From the NCBI GenBank assembly GCA_022749755.1, contig CM040449.1, positions 868,001-932,000 on the forward strand: a DNA stretch of 64,000 nt, written 5' to 3'. Under the pieces are notes generated by a model. It was not told the origin of the DNA. It did not search any database and saw only the letters and a list, made by a program, of their open reading frames with translations. The position numbers and the translations under genes are program-made. Shown one piece after another: positions 26,497 through 36,849 of the stretch. Numbering within the stretch: position 1 is the stretch's first letter; every line of letters begins with the position of its first letter. The DNA is from Azadirachta indica. Taxonomy: Eukaryota; Streptophyta; Magnoliopsida; Sapindales; Meliaceae.

Positions 26497-27479
26497 TGGA
26501 AAATTTTCACATACCTCCCCTGAGGTTTGTCAAACTCACACATAGAAAGAAAGTGTGACGTAATTTACACATACCTCCCCTCTCATTTAACGAAGATCTG
26601 CTTTTCTGTCTGTTAAAAGGGCAATAAAAATATTTTTATCTAAACATAACTATTGTCACACATAGCTCTATCTCCTCGTTAGAATAACAACAAAAAAATT
26701 GGATTTGAAACCACAATCTTTGAAGCGAAAAAAGGAAAATCATTTTAAGTTTTGAGCAATTTGACTTAATCAAAGTAATTTAAAGTAGAATTGAGAGGCA
26801 TTTGAAGGGAGATTTTGTGCCAAAGCAGTCGCTACTGGATGATTGTTGATATGATGTACTCAACTAGTTCAAAGATGGACTTATATATACAATGGAAGAT
26901 AAATTTCGTGCCAAACCAAGAGCTATCAGCTGAATTTAGCTCCAAATCATAAGATATAAACAATAGCAGATTGCTAAGCGTTTGAATTTGTTGAAAAAAA
27001 GAAGCAATCTCTCATAACCAATAGATGCAAGGTAAGATTTAACTTTTTATAATGTTTACATCTTCGATTGAGTTTTGTATGTTTCTAATTTGGGTTTAAT
27101 CGAACAGTTCAATTGGTGTTTATAATTAGCTCGAGTTTTGATCATTTTAGGGGTTTGCTTTGCTCGTTTCATATCTTACAGTAGGTACCTTTGTGATGCT
27201 AGTTGTTTTGTTACTAATTTGAGATTGTGTACTAATTGGTTTGATTTAATGTTTATTAAGTTAAAGATTATTGCTCCTGTGGTGTTGATTTAGCTTAGTT
27301 GCTACTGATTTTCATGCTAACTGGTTTTAATTTGAGGTTAATTTAAACTTATTTGTTGAGATCAAATATGAGGTTTCTATTGGTTAGCTAAGTTTAAAGT
27401 TTATTGCATCTCTACATTTTATTTACTTTCATGCTACTGCTTTGCGTACTAATTTAACGTCAATTTGTTATGATTGTTT

Positions 27480-28830
27480 TCCAATTTTTCTTGTTTTGAT
27501 GTAACTTTTATATTGCTGCTTGGTATTATAAAGCTTTTGTGTATGTGCACGATTAATGCCAATTTGATTTTGATCTTCTTTTCAAGCTACTATGTTGTGC
27601 ATGATTTATCCTAATTTTTTATTTTTTTAGTTATAATCTTTCTTTAAATCTACTGTGTATGTGCATGATTGAAGTCAATTTGTGATTTTTTCTAATTTTA
27701 AAGGTGCTTTAAAGTTGTTTTGTATGTTGAAAATTTTATGTCAATTTGTAATTTTTTTTTTAGTTTTGATCTTCCTTTGAAGTTGCTTTGTGTATATGCA
27801 TGATTCATGCAAATTGGTGATTTTTTTCTTATTTGAAGTTGCTTCGAAGTTGTTGCTTTACTTGTGTTATGTTATTTATAGGTTTTCATTCTATGTTTAG
27901 ATTAATGCTAATATTTGCTGCTGCTACTACATTCCACTTGATTTTTACATTTTATCTTTCCACTACTACTGGTTGCAGGTTTTGCTACTGTTGATATGTT
28001 CTGTTGTTAAGTTACTGCTATTTGCTGTTTTCAGCAAAGAAAACAATAGCTTATCTTTTGCTATTTTATAGCAAAAAGACTTACAGTTCATTGCTATTTC
28101 TTTTCGCTATTTTGTGTCGTATTTGGCTATTTCTATACCTTAATTGTTGCTCAACCTTTGGTTCCTCATGTATTCCCTTTTTTATATTTTTAAATAGGGC
28201 AGAATTAGTAGCCTATTTATTTTACACAAAATTTTACATCAATTATAAACCATTGGATATCGACACATTCAACGATTGAGATTGCGTCTGACATATGCAT
28301 TAATTATATATTAATTACGTGATCAGATGCAATCTCAACCGTTTAATATGTTTATATTTAACGGTTTACAATTGATGTAAGATTTTGTGTAAAATAAAGG
28401 GGTTGCTGATCTTGCCCCTTTTTCAATAATATATTATTGTAATTATATAAAAAAAAAAGTTTATGCCGATTTATGATTTTTTTCGTTTTAATCTTCCTTT
28501 AAGGCTACTGTATATATGCATAATTGAAGTTAATTTGTGATTTTTTTTCTAATTTTTAAGGTGCTTTAAAGCTACTTTTTATGTGTGGAAAGTTTTATGT
28601 CAATTTGTAATTTTTCTTTTGGTTTTGATCTTTCTTTGAAGCTACTGTGTGTGTGTGTGCATAATTAAAATCAATTAGTGATTTTTTGTTCTTATTTTAA
28701 AGGTACTTTAGAGCTAGTGTGTGCTGAGGGAGGTTTATGCCAATTTGTGATTTTTTTGTTTATTTTGATCTTCCTTTAAAGCTATTACATGTGTGCATGA
28801 TTCATGCAAATTTTTTTTTTTTTGGTTTTG
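27480..28830. repeat. Degenerate tandem array inside the 3.2-kb element
   Basis: A theme of the form TTTTGATCTTCCTTT-AAG-TACT, then GTGTGTGCATGATT-ATGC, then CAATTTGTGATTTTTTT recurs many times from about 27540 to 28830. Successive copies lie roughly 70-90 bases apart, and a second variant (AAGGTGCTTTAAAG...) alternates with the first, suggesting a higher-order unit of about 150 bases. The array is interrupted by the nested MITE. Copies are diverged and exact unit borders cannot be set by eye. Confidence 0.6.
28197..28418. mobile_element. 222-bp MITE nested in the 3.2-kb element
   Basis: The element is almost a complete palindrome. Its left arm (GGGCAGAATTAGTAGCC, then TTTATTTTACACAAAAT and TTACATCAATT) is matched by the reverse complement of its right arm (GGGGCAAGATCAGCAACC, then the same two blocks). 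Both arms end near a GATTGAGATTGC / GGTTGAGATTGC motif, giving arms of about 95 bases. Direct flanks TTTTTAAATA (28187-28196) and TTTTTCAATA (28419-28428) agree at 9 of 10 positions and mark a target duplication. Arm similarity is higher than that of the host element's ends, so it inserted later. No coding capacity. Confidence 0.85.
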
Positions 28831-29853
28831 AATGTGTTTTGCTGTAGTATAAGCATGTATAAGATAGAAATGTGAATTTTTTCTAGTTTTGAGTTTGTTA
28901 TCATGCTGCTATTGTTTGGTTGGTGCTTAGACTCATTTTGTTCCATTTTTTAGCTAGTTTCAGTGATGAAAATGTTAGCCGTTGTGTGTGCACGTATAAG
29001 GAAGACGTGTGAATTTTTTTTTTCCCGGTTGAGTGTGTTTTTATGCTACTATTTGGTTAATATTTGGGCTCATTTTTGTTCTATTTTTTTGCTGGTTTTG
29101 GTGATGGGCATTATGTTGCTGCTTTGTATACATGTATAAGGTAAAAATATGAATTTTTTTTCTAGTTTTGACATTGACATTATGTTGTTTTTGTAAGGTG
29201 AGGCGCATAAACATACATTGTGAAGTTGGCAGATTTAATGTCTATTGTGAATGGTGTTTTTAATGCTAGGTGATTTGTTGTGGGGCAATTGCAAGAATTA
29301 GGATTGCTGGCTGTGTTGTAGAAGCCAAATTGGCAGTATTGCGAGAGTTTTGGGAGTAATGTTTGTTATGTATAGAGCATCATTTTAATGTGTGTATTAG
29401 GTAAATTGCATGTATATATATTGAGATGGAAGTATAAGTAGTTTTGCAATTACATTTTCTCTTACTCTATTTTTTAACATTTTTCCAGACTTTACAAAGA
29501 CATGCCAGTTGTAACTTCTAATTTTGATAGAACTTAAGGACAAAATTAACTTTACAATAAAAGTTGAATTATAAAGGACGAAAAAGTGGATTTCTGTTAA
29601 ATGAGAGGGGAGTTATGTGTGAATTACATCATACTTTCCCTCTATATGTGAGTTTGGCAAACCTTAGGGTAGGTATGTAAAAATTCCCCTAAACCTAATT
29701 TACAACCTTACAAATTAAAATTTTGAAATTTTAATTTACTACTATTAATATTAATATATAGATTTCGGAGTTCGCTATTATTTATAAGCACCTTTTGAGA
29801 AAATATTAGCCTAGCTGGTCCTCTGTTACTCCACCCCTAACTAAAGAAAATCA

Positions 29854-29860
<7 letters not shown>

Positions 29861-29891
<31 letters not shown>
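29861..29891. repeat. (AT)15 microsatellite
   Basis: About fifteen uninterrupted AT units immediately beyond the right flank of the 3.2-kb element and 100 bases from the end of the next gene. Confidence 0.9.
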
Positions 29892-29894
<3 letters not shown>

Positions 29895-29989
29895 CCACAT
29901 TTTTGTTGAATTCTGGAATTCTAATTATATTACAAGAAGAACTGGAACTTCTTTTCCTGCATTTGCAAGCTTACGTGCCAACATAACAA

Positions 29990-32900
29990 CTACCGCTTTC
30001 TTTTCCTGTTCACCACCTCCTTGGCTTTGCCTTTGCCTTTTCTATCCTTCATATTTTCTTCCGATGCCACATTATTATAATTTAAATGGTTGACAGAACC
30101 TGAAGGGTTGAAAGATCCTGGGTCCCTGAAGAAAGGGAAATCAAACATTGGTTCATCAGCATCTCCATACGGATCAGGAATAGCTGCCCCGGGAGGCCTG
30201 CATGCTTGTAATGCTTGCATGACTTCCCACACGGCAATCCATACTGGATCATCACTGTCCATAGGAATACTCTGATTCTTGTATTCCTGCTCTGGATTAG
30301 TAGAAAATAAGGCATTCAGTTGACCCGTGTTTCCTGAAAACCCAAGCCCCAGTGGTTCATTCATTGGACAATCGAAGCTCTCCAATAATGAAGTTTCCTT
30401 CTCTTTCCCTTTGTAAGAAGCTCTTGGAATATTCCTTCGTGTACTAACTGATGCAACTAGTCGAGGGTTGTCACTTGCATCCTGTACAGACTTGCCAGTT
30501 GATTTATCCTGGTTCATTGTCAGTGGGACATTATGAAATAACCACTGTGATTTGATAGACTCGAGTGGAGATGGCATGATAGCTCGAGGAAGAATTCCTG
30601 GAGAAAGTTGGCCTCCTATCTGTCAAGGAAAAGGACAAAATCTAGTCAAATAACTGTCTAAAATGCAATGTCATAAAGTTCATGTCTAACGCTTAACCTT
30701 TTAAAATGCACAATTTTGTATGTTTAAAACCTTTAGTGGGCGCTCGGTAAAACGGGGTTGCTGCTGTTGTTGTGGAGCATGGTGGGCATGGTGGCTCCTA
30801 GGCGGCCCCATGATAGGTTGTGGCCATTGGGATAACTGCATGAGCATACAACAGCTAGTGTCACACACTCAAAATAAGTACAATGTGCACGTGCAAACAC
30901 ACAGTTCCATTAATGCATTTAGAACCTGTAGTTGAGGCTCATTGAATCTGAAATGCTGCTGTGGCAGTTGAGAATGATGGCTCCTAGGTAGCCCCATGCT
31001 GGTTTGCTCATTTTGCAATTGCTGTGTGGCATACAGCAAACACAGTCAGAAACTGAACAAAAAATTACCAACTTGCATGTGCAAACACGATGATTCTACC
31101 TGAGCAATTGGAACCTTCAGTTGAGGCTCAATGAATCTGTGAGACTGCATTGGCTGCTGAAGACGGTAGCTTCCTGGTGGATCCTTGTTAGTTTGCTGCT
31201 TTTGCAATGACTGCATGAGATCCAACAGAAGGAATGAAAGATTCAAACAAAAACAGGAGAAGAAAATTTTCTCGGTTTCTATATGCACACAGCAAAAGAT
31301 TAGAATTCTTGAAGCTGTGCCTTGATATTTATGATCAGAAGTTGGATACTTTGCCAAGAAATGTGAAGCCAAGCCATGTCGTGGAAGTGTAAGACAACAG
31401 TGTACTCCAATGACATTATGTAACAGTGAGAGAGAACGATACAAGATAGAATAGAATTAGCCTATAGGATGATTGGCATCATCAGCAATTCTTCAAACAA
31501 ATCAGCAATGGTAATGATCACCTAGTGAACCAAATAAGTTAAATGGAGGAATTCCCACTTCCCACTTCCCACTTCCATACAATTGCTAAAGAATGGTATC
31601 AAAGTAATATAATCAAACTGCTAACTATGACCACACCCTATGTATTTGTTCTGCGTGAATTTTCTCAACGGATGGTGACGCCAAATTTTCTGCAAATAAG
31701 CATACAGATTTCCACATCCATTGACAACTCAAAGATGCAAATTTATCACATACATTACCCACCCAACATGTATCTTCAACATGAACGGCAAGATCTTCTT
31801 AGTCCTTGTGCAAGGACCTGATGAAATATCCAGTTAAATTGCCCCATCCGATGTTCTTTCCACCTCCCCACTCTTTTCAATTCAGAATCACTGCAAGCTC
31901 TTGAATTATTTTTAATTATTCACATATTTACTGCATTAACTCTGTGAACTAACTACCTTGTGGATGAATGACATTGAATAGGTGGGCAAAATACATACTA
32001 ATAGTGACAGAGACTGTTGACTAGAATGAATTGCTTCATATATGCTTCAAATTACAAGATTTAGATATAATCTTATCATGTTAAAGATATGCTTTATCCC
32101 ACAAGTGCCTTTTTATTCTTTAAAAAAAAAATACTGTTATTTTTTTCATACTTACGATGTAAGTGTTCTGTACAATTTATTCCCAGTTTCTCTAGAAATT
32201 TCAATATTTTTTTAATGTAGTTTCATATTGTTCTTATAAACATTGGCTAATATTGATCACCATGTGTTTGAAACCTCAATCAAATGATTGATATATGGTA
32301 ACAAATTAAAGAAGCAGAAACAGATCCATTGCAACAAATTTAACAAAAATAAACTTCTAAATTTTTCAGTAAATAGATATTTTCAAGCAAATAAATTGGC
32401 CTGGATGACATACATGAACTTCTTAATGACTCCAAAATTCCCAACAACTAAATAAATAAAATCAAAGTGAACATGAGAGTGCTAAATTTCCACGAGAATC
32501 AGCGTACCAAACTAACCTGCCAAAATGCCAATTCTTCAATCTGTGGTTGAGGATGATATATTTGTGACGAACTGCAATCAATCCCTTGCTGAAGTGATGA
32601 TGGTGGTGTACCCATAAAAGATGAGAACGCTGGGGATGCAGATGAAAATGGCGCAGGTGTGATCGCTGCTGGAGATGGCAATGGTTCTGGAACCCGGCCA
32701 TAATTGGTAGAGAAGAATTCCTGTTCAATTTCAAGGTATTTTAGATCTGATAAAAAGATGAATTAAATAATTACACTACCTCCAATTTTTCCCTTTATAA
32801 CAAGAAATGGTTTGGGAAGCTTTTGTGCTAGGCTAATCACCAGCACTGTGAACAAAAATGAGAGATAGAGACTAGTGCTTTTTCACTGACTATTAACAAA

Positions 32901-33280
32901 ATGTTTAATCCGTAGCATTAATTAAGGAAATCATATGCAAGAGCAATTTATCAAAAGAGTTTCCACACAATGATTAGAACTGTTTTAATTGCTTTTGCCC
33001 TAATTTAAGATACTACACAAACGAGACTCATCTATAGATGAATGCAACCAATAAATCAATCATCCTAATACTCTAACATGCAACTGGCAGCTTGAAAAGT
33101 CATTAACTTATCAAATATGCTAAAAGAAATCATAATGAAGTCATCCTCAAATGATATTACTAAATGAAATAGCATAAAAATTTGTTTTTTTACCAATTCT
33201 GTAAGAAATAACTTGAACCAGTAAGGCAATAAGAACCTATATGTTTCATCTCTCACCTCATTGACTCGAGAATTCCTCAT
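29990..33280 (-). CDS. Uncharacterised Pro/Gln-rich nuclear-type protein with three exon-encoded repeats
   Basis: Function not recognised. A consistent minus-strand model has six coding exons: 33257-33298 (start codon at 33280), 32517-32720, 31100-31210, 30926-31021, 30731-30835 and 29990-30619. All six have lengths divisible by three and phase-0 borders, giving about 389 residues. Exon 2 encodes a Pro/Ser-rich segment (EFFSTNYGRVPEPLPSP). The next three exons each encode a 32-37 residue copy of one repeat: a QLQ-like start, GPPRSHH or similar, then RFxEPQLK. The last exon encodes a conserved-looking segment (DPVWIAVWEVMQALQACRPP) and ends in a basic tail (KGKGKAKEVVNRKRKR) that fits a nuclear signal. 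The last exon is the best supported. Exon 1 and the start codon are weaker; the true start may lie further upstream. A transcription or chromatin cofactor role would be a guess. Confidence 0.6.
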
Positions 33281-34094
33281 CTCAATCAATTTCACAGCCT
33301 TAAGAATTTAAAATTTTGGCTTTCTGACGACCTCGCCAAAGCTCCAACTAATCTATAATAAGCTGCATGGCAAGATGCTAACTCATTAACCTTCCACTTC
33401 CCTCACATACCCCACTGTGTGCTTACCATTTGCCTAAATTTTAGACACTTCTCTGTACATATGTAAGGCTATTTACAATGACATGTTTAGCGCGTGTGAT
33501 GACGTGTATCTGGCGTCATACATGTTTATCTGCTCCACTGATTTCATCTATATAAGGTTACAAATACATTTTTGCATTGTCAAACCGCATTATGCAGTGT
33601 TTTCCTTTTAAGATTAGATTATGCCAGCCTAGATTAGGAATAATTAATCAATACTAGATTGCACATTTTACTGTTCTCTGAACATAATAGGTAAAACAAA
33701 TACTGGATTTTCACAAGGAGCTTAAAGATCTAGACCACTCAATCCCCTCCACATCAACTATGATGTCCCTTCCCGTGGACATATTATCACTCTCTCAAGT
33801 ATCCAATGAGCCTAAATCAAACTCAACCTTTAAATTCAAGATCATGGAAATCAATCAGTCATATAAATGACACAAATGCCTTCTAAACTTCACCTAAGCA
33901 CTAAACACTATCAACGGTCTTAAGCAAACTTTTGCCTAGGAAGGTGACCCTCTTGCCAAAATGAACCCTAAGGTGTTGCCTTAGTTCGATTTAAGAATTA
34001 AGGTTCCTGTAGATGCTCCTCGTTTCATTTCTTGGGCAAAGAAATTTAATTCCCGTTGTAAAATATCTTTCTTATTTGGATTGTCTTAACATTT

Positions 34095-34530
34095 TCAATT
34101 GCATTCTAATTATTCACCTAACCAATACTAGCCTCAAACAAATTTCTAAATTGGTAACTTGGATTCTCCTATTAACTAAGAAGATCAATTACCCTTCAAA
34201 TAGTCCTTTTTCTTCGTTTCCATGCTTCATGCCAAACAAACACTACAACCATTCATAAGTCATAATTTAACTAAAGAAACAGAATAAACAATACCCATTA
34301 AAAAGCGTTCAAACATCAAAATATTGCAACAAACTGAAGATAGCAGAACAACGTTCAAACATCAAAATAATACGACAAACTGAAGATAGCAGAACAGGAG
34401 CGGGTTCAGTGACTAACAGAAACGATAAGCATTGCAGGGAGTAAATTAAAACATACCCAAGTGGGCACAGAGTCTGACGAGCCGAGCCTTCTTCAAATTT
34501 TGCAACAAAACGGCTCCCTGCATAGCTATA
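34095..34530 (-). repeat. Left arm of a 7-kb-spaced inverted duplication (5' end of the unknown gene)
   Basis: Read on the minus strand, this segment aligns with the plus strand at 41018-41390 over about 400 bases. Shared stretches include TTGCAAAATTTGAAGA, TGAACC-GCTCCTGTTCT, TGAATGGTTGTAGTGTTTG, GGACTATTTGAAGG and AATTGATCTTCTTA. Identity looks like 75-80 percent by eye with several small indels. The arms lie outside the two divergent B3 genes. Confidence 0.85.
34306..34397. repeat. 46-bp tandem duplication within the left arm
   Basis: CGTTCAAACATCAAAATA begins both 34306-34351 and 34352-34397, with few differences between copies. The matching place in the right arm (near 41150-41195) has a single copy, so the doubling happened after the arms separated, or one copy was lost on the right. 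Confidence 0.85.
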
Positions 34531-34560
34531 TATATGTGTAGAAATACGCAAACCACAATT

Positions 34561-35139
34561 ATCCAATAAGAGAAAAACCAGTTAAATACATGACATATAA
34601 AAAATGGAATCATTGAAATCAAGAACTAAAAGACTGTAGCTTCTAAATATAGATGGAATTTTCAATCCGGAGGGAGGTGCGGGGAACGATTTGTAAGTAT
34701 TTGTAGACAAAATCTCAAATGAGCGATGAAAAATACCACATTACCCCTGAAAAATTGCTAGTGGCACAGTGACTAGACTAAAAAGGCTAGACTTGCTGGG
34801 CCTGAAATGCAATTGTTGCGGGAAAATGACCCGAAAATCGCCGGAAAACATATAGCTACGGACATTAATATCATGAAAGACATTAAACGCATGTCATTAT
34901 ATACGCCAGAATGCAGTCAAATTAAGAGGAATACAACAGTAAAAGAGAAATTGTAAGCAGAGTGAGATGATTAGCATTTGATAACTCTGAATGTACTTGA
35001 TACAATAACCAACAATCAGTGATATAGTTTCTAATGACATGATCTCATGTCTAAAAACTTCTCCAAATTCTTTACAATCTCATTGTGATCAAAGAGTAAC
35101 ATAATTACAAGAGATGATCAAATAAACATCAATGAGCGG
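34561..35139. other. Intergenic region between the unknown gene and the first B3 gene
   Basis: It holds the promoter side of the unknown gene (TATATATAG-like sequence near 34528-34536; a GC-richer stretch at 34670-34860) and the 3' flank of the minus-strand B3 gene. No further gene is seen. Confidence 0.5.
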
Positions 35140-36216
35140 TTACTTTCTTCCAGATCGTGAAGTTCCAACAGCAGTAAGAGGTTGAATTGCTGGAGCAAGA
35201 TTAAGAACACAGAAATTGAATCTTGAATAGTCTGGATCCCAATATATTCCAATTTCATCTCCTTCCTTCAAGTTTCTCCTAGTCACAAAATCACGAACCC
35301 AATTATGATTCAAAACGTAGCTCATGCAACTATGCCATTTCTTGAAGACCAAGTGATGCAGAGAATTAGTATCTTGATCACAAACTATAACAGTCAAACC
35401 CTCTGTGCTCTTAACTTCCTTGACGATACCCGCGTCCAGTAACGGAAAAACATGTCTCTCGACCAAGCTTGTTTTCAGCATAAGCCTAGACATATGACCC
35501 AAATCACTGGGTGTCAGTTTCTTCTTGATAATCCAGGGATCAAGGTAAATTTCCAGTTTTGTTGAAACACCTCTTTGCTTTTCCGCTCCTTCCTCTTCAG
35601 GTCTGTAATTCTTCATCGCTGCAACCTTGCAAGCCACCGCTCTTTCTTTCATGTCTGCCTCGGAGAGTTGTTTGGTAAAAGGTTTCCTGTTCTTGGTAGG
35701 CCAGGTTTCATCAAATAGCGTCAGTTTTGTCGAAACTTCCGGAATCGCTCTCGGCGGAAGAATGATTCCAGTAGTTCTTTGCTTCTTGATTTTGCTTCGA
35801 TACCGAAGAGAAAGCGTCAAGTCTACAGAAACTTCTCTCTTTTCTTCAGCTTCTGCGGTTCTACGCTTCATGGGCATTCTAGCTTCATTAGGTTCTTTCT
35901 TGGCTCTGTAAGCGAAAACATCCAATACCCGAGTTGCCTTTCTTGAATCAGGAAAGCAATGAAGGGAAGAATCAGTAGACCCGTTGCTTTCCTTCTTGTG
36001 TTGATTCTCTGACTTCACGAGCTCTTTCTTCACAGGCGGTACCATAGAATCAGGAAATAAAGAGAGTGCCTCTTTCTGATTCTTCAATTCGCAAGAAGAA
36101 TCTAAGGGTTGTTTTTGATTCTCCACTCTTGAATTTAAGACAACGGAATGAACAGAAGAAGAAGTAGACGCACTAACACTGGTATCTTTGTTCTTGCTAT
36201 CCTCCTCTAGCTTCAT
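35140..36216 (-). CDS. B3 domain-containing protein (plant-specific DUF313-like group)
   Basis: Single-exon protein of 358 residues, presumably a nuclear DNA-binding protein. The first 120 residues are Ser/Lys-rich and disordered-looking. The motif VSTKL-LxxxxW occurs twice: VSTKLTLFDETWPTKNRKPF near residue 155 and VSTKLEIYLDPWIIKKKLT near 215. The second opens the B3-like fold, which continues with LTPSDLGHMSRLML, FPLLDAGIVKEV, LVFKKWHSCMSYVLNHNWVRDFV and the terminal strand RRNLKEGDEIGIYWD. This pattern belongs to the At1g05920/At2g31720-like group, whose biological roles are mostly unknown. The start at 36216 is the first in-frame ATG, about 110 bases below a TATA box at 36325-36332. It is the inverted paralogue of the gene at 38370, roughly half identical over the shared 180 C-terminal residues. 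Intact. Confidence 0.88.
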   Translation of the reverse strand: MKLEEDSKNKDTSVSASTSSSVHSVVLNSRVENQKQPLDSSCELKNQKEALSLFPDSMVPPVKKELVKSENQHKKESNGSTDSSLHCFPDSRKATRVLDVFAYRAKKEPNEARMPMKRRTAEAEEKREVSVDLTLSLRYRSKIKKQRTTGIILPPRAIPEVSTKLTLFDETWPTKNRKPFTKQLSEADMKERAVACKVAAMKNYRPEEEGAEKQRGVSTKLEIYLDPWIIKKKLTPSDLGHMSRLMLKTSLVERHVFPLLDAGIVKEVKSTEGLTVIVCDQDTNSLHHLVFKKWHSCMSYVLNHNWVRDFVTRRNLKEGDEIGIYWDPDYSRFNFCVLNLAPAIQPLTAVGTSRSGRK

Positions 36217-36324
36217 CGCAGGCTCTTTCTTTTGCTGATCGACAAGAGAGAAATTGAATCAGCCGAGCAAAACTCTTCAGGATTTTGATTCTTGAGTGTT
36301 TTCTCTGAGACACAAAAGACACTC

Positions 36325-36332
36325 TATATATA
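36325..36332 (-). promoter_or_regulatory. TATA box of the minus-strand B3 gene
   Basis: TATATATA in the context CTATATATAG on the minus strand, about 110 bases before the start codon, leaving a leader of about 80 bases. Confidence 0.6.
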
Positions 36333-36849
36333 GAAGAAGTTATCAGTATTGGAATAGGAAATCCAGGTAGAATTGGAAACACTTCTGAAAAATACTTTCT
36401 TGGAGTAGGGAATTAATTTCAGGTTATGATTTCTCAGAAGCCAACGTCAATCTGCTTTCCTAATTACAAGTCTGAATATCTTTTCAAGATCCTGAGAGGA
36501 ATCAGGTCACGGTTTTAATCTTTGTGCACTTAAATATTTGAGACTGGGTTGGCCACCTTTGAACATAATTATAACCACCAAAATAAGGACAAACAAAATC
36601 TTTTATGCCATAATTACTTAAGTGAATTTCGCACATAAATTTAACCAAGTTTAATTTATTTATATTCAGTTAAAATATTCTAATAATTGTACAAGGAACA
36701 ATTATATTCATAATTGGAAATCTAAGTAGTGACTGAAATGAACTTTTACATAAAAAAATTTAAACAATGTGATGGTATCAATTATCTCTTTTAAAGATTA
36801 ATGCATGTGATGAATTGTATTAGTTGTATACCCATTCAATAAATTTTAG

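Larger units (their letters stand above)
26497..29689. mobile_element. 3.2-kb MULE-like non-autonomous transposon with ~120-bp terminal inverted repeats
   Basis: The left end (GGAAAATTTTCACATACCTC) matches the reverse complement of the right end (GGGGAATTTTTACATACCTA) and the match continues for about 120 bases (26497-26620 against 29565-29689) at roughly 80 percent identity by eye. Shared blocks include GGTTTG-CAAACTCACA and CTCCCCTCTCATTTAAC. Flanking nine-mers TAAACCTTG and TAAACCTAA agree at 7 of 9 positions, consistent with a Mutator-type 9-bp target duplication. No transposase open frame exists. The interior is T-rich on the plus strand and consists largely of a degenerate tandem array interrupted by a nested MITE. 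Long terminal repeats of this kind are typical of Mutator-like elements. Family membership is inferred from structure only. Confidence 0.8.
33299..34560 (-). other. Presumed first intron and 5' leader of the unknown gene
   Basis: A plausible first exon ends at a good donor (CTTGG followed by GTATGT) at 34457. The ATG-led frame above it (MQGAVLLQNLKKARLVRL) does not join in phase to exon 2, so the exon is treated as 5' untranslated. The intron of about 1.15 kb contains no other supported exon. Part of this region (34095-34530) is the left arm of the inverted duplication. Confidence 0.4.

Noticed and set aside
33065..33295. 76-residue minus-strand open frame as a separate small gene
   Set aside because: Its first eight codons are better explained as an exon of the unknown gene that ends at a GTGAGA donor; the rest is intron.
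34309..34566. 85-residue minus-strand open frame at the 5' end of the unknown gene
   Set aside because: It reads across the likely donor site and through the 46-bp tandem duplication; its frame does not join the downstream exons.
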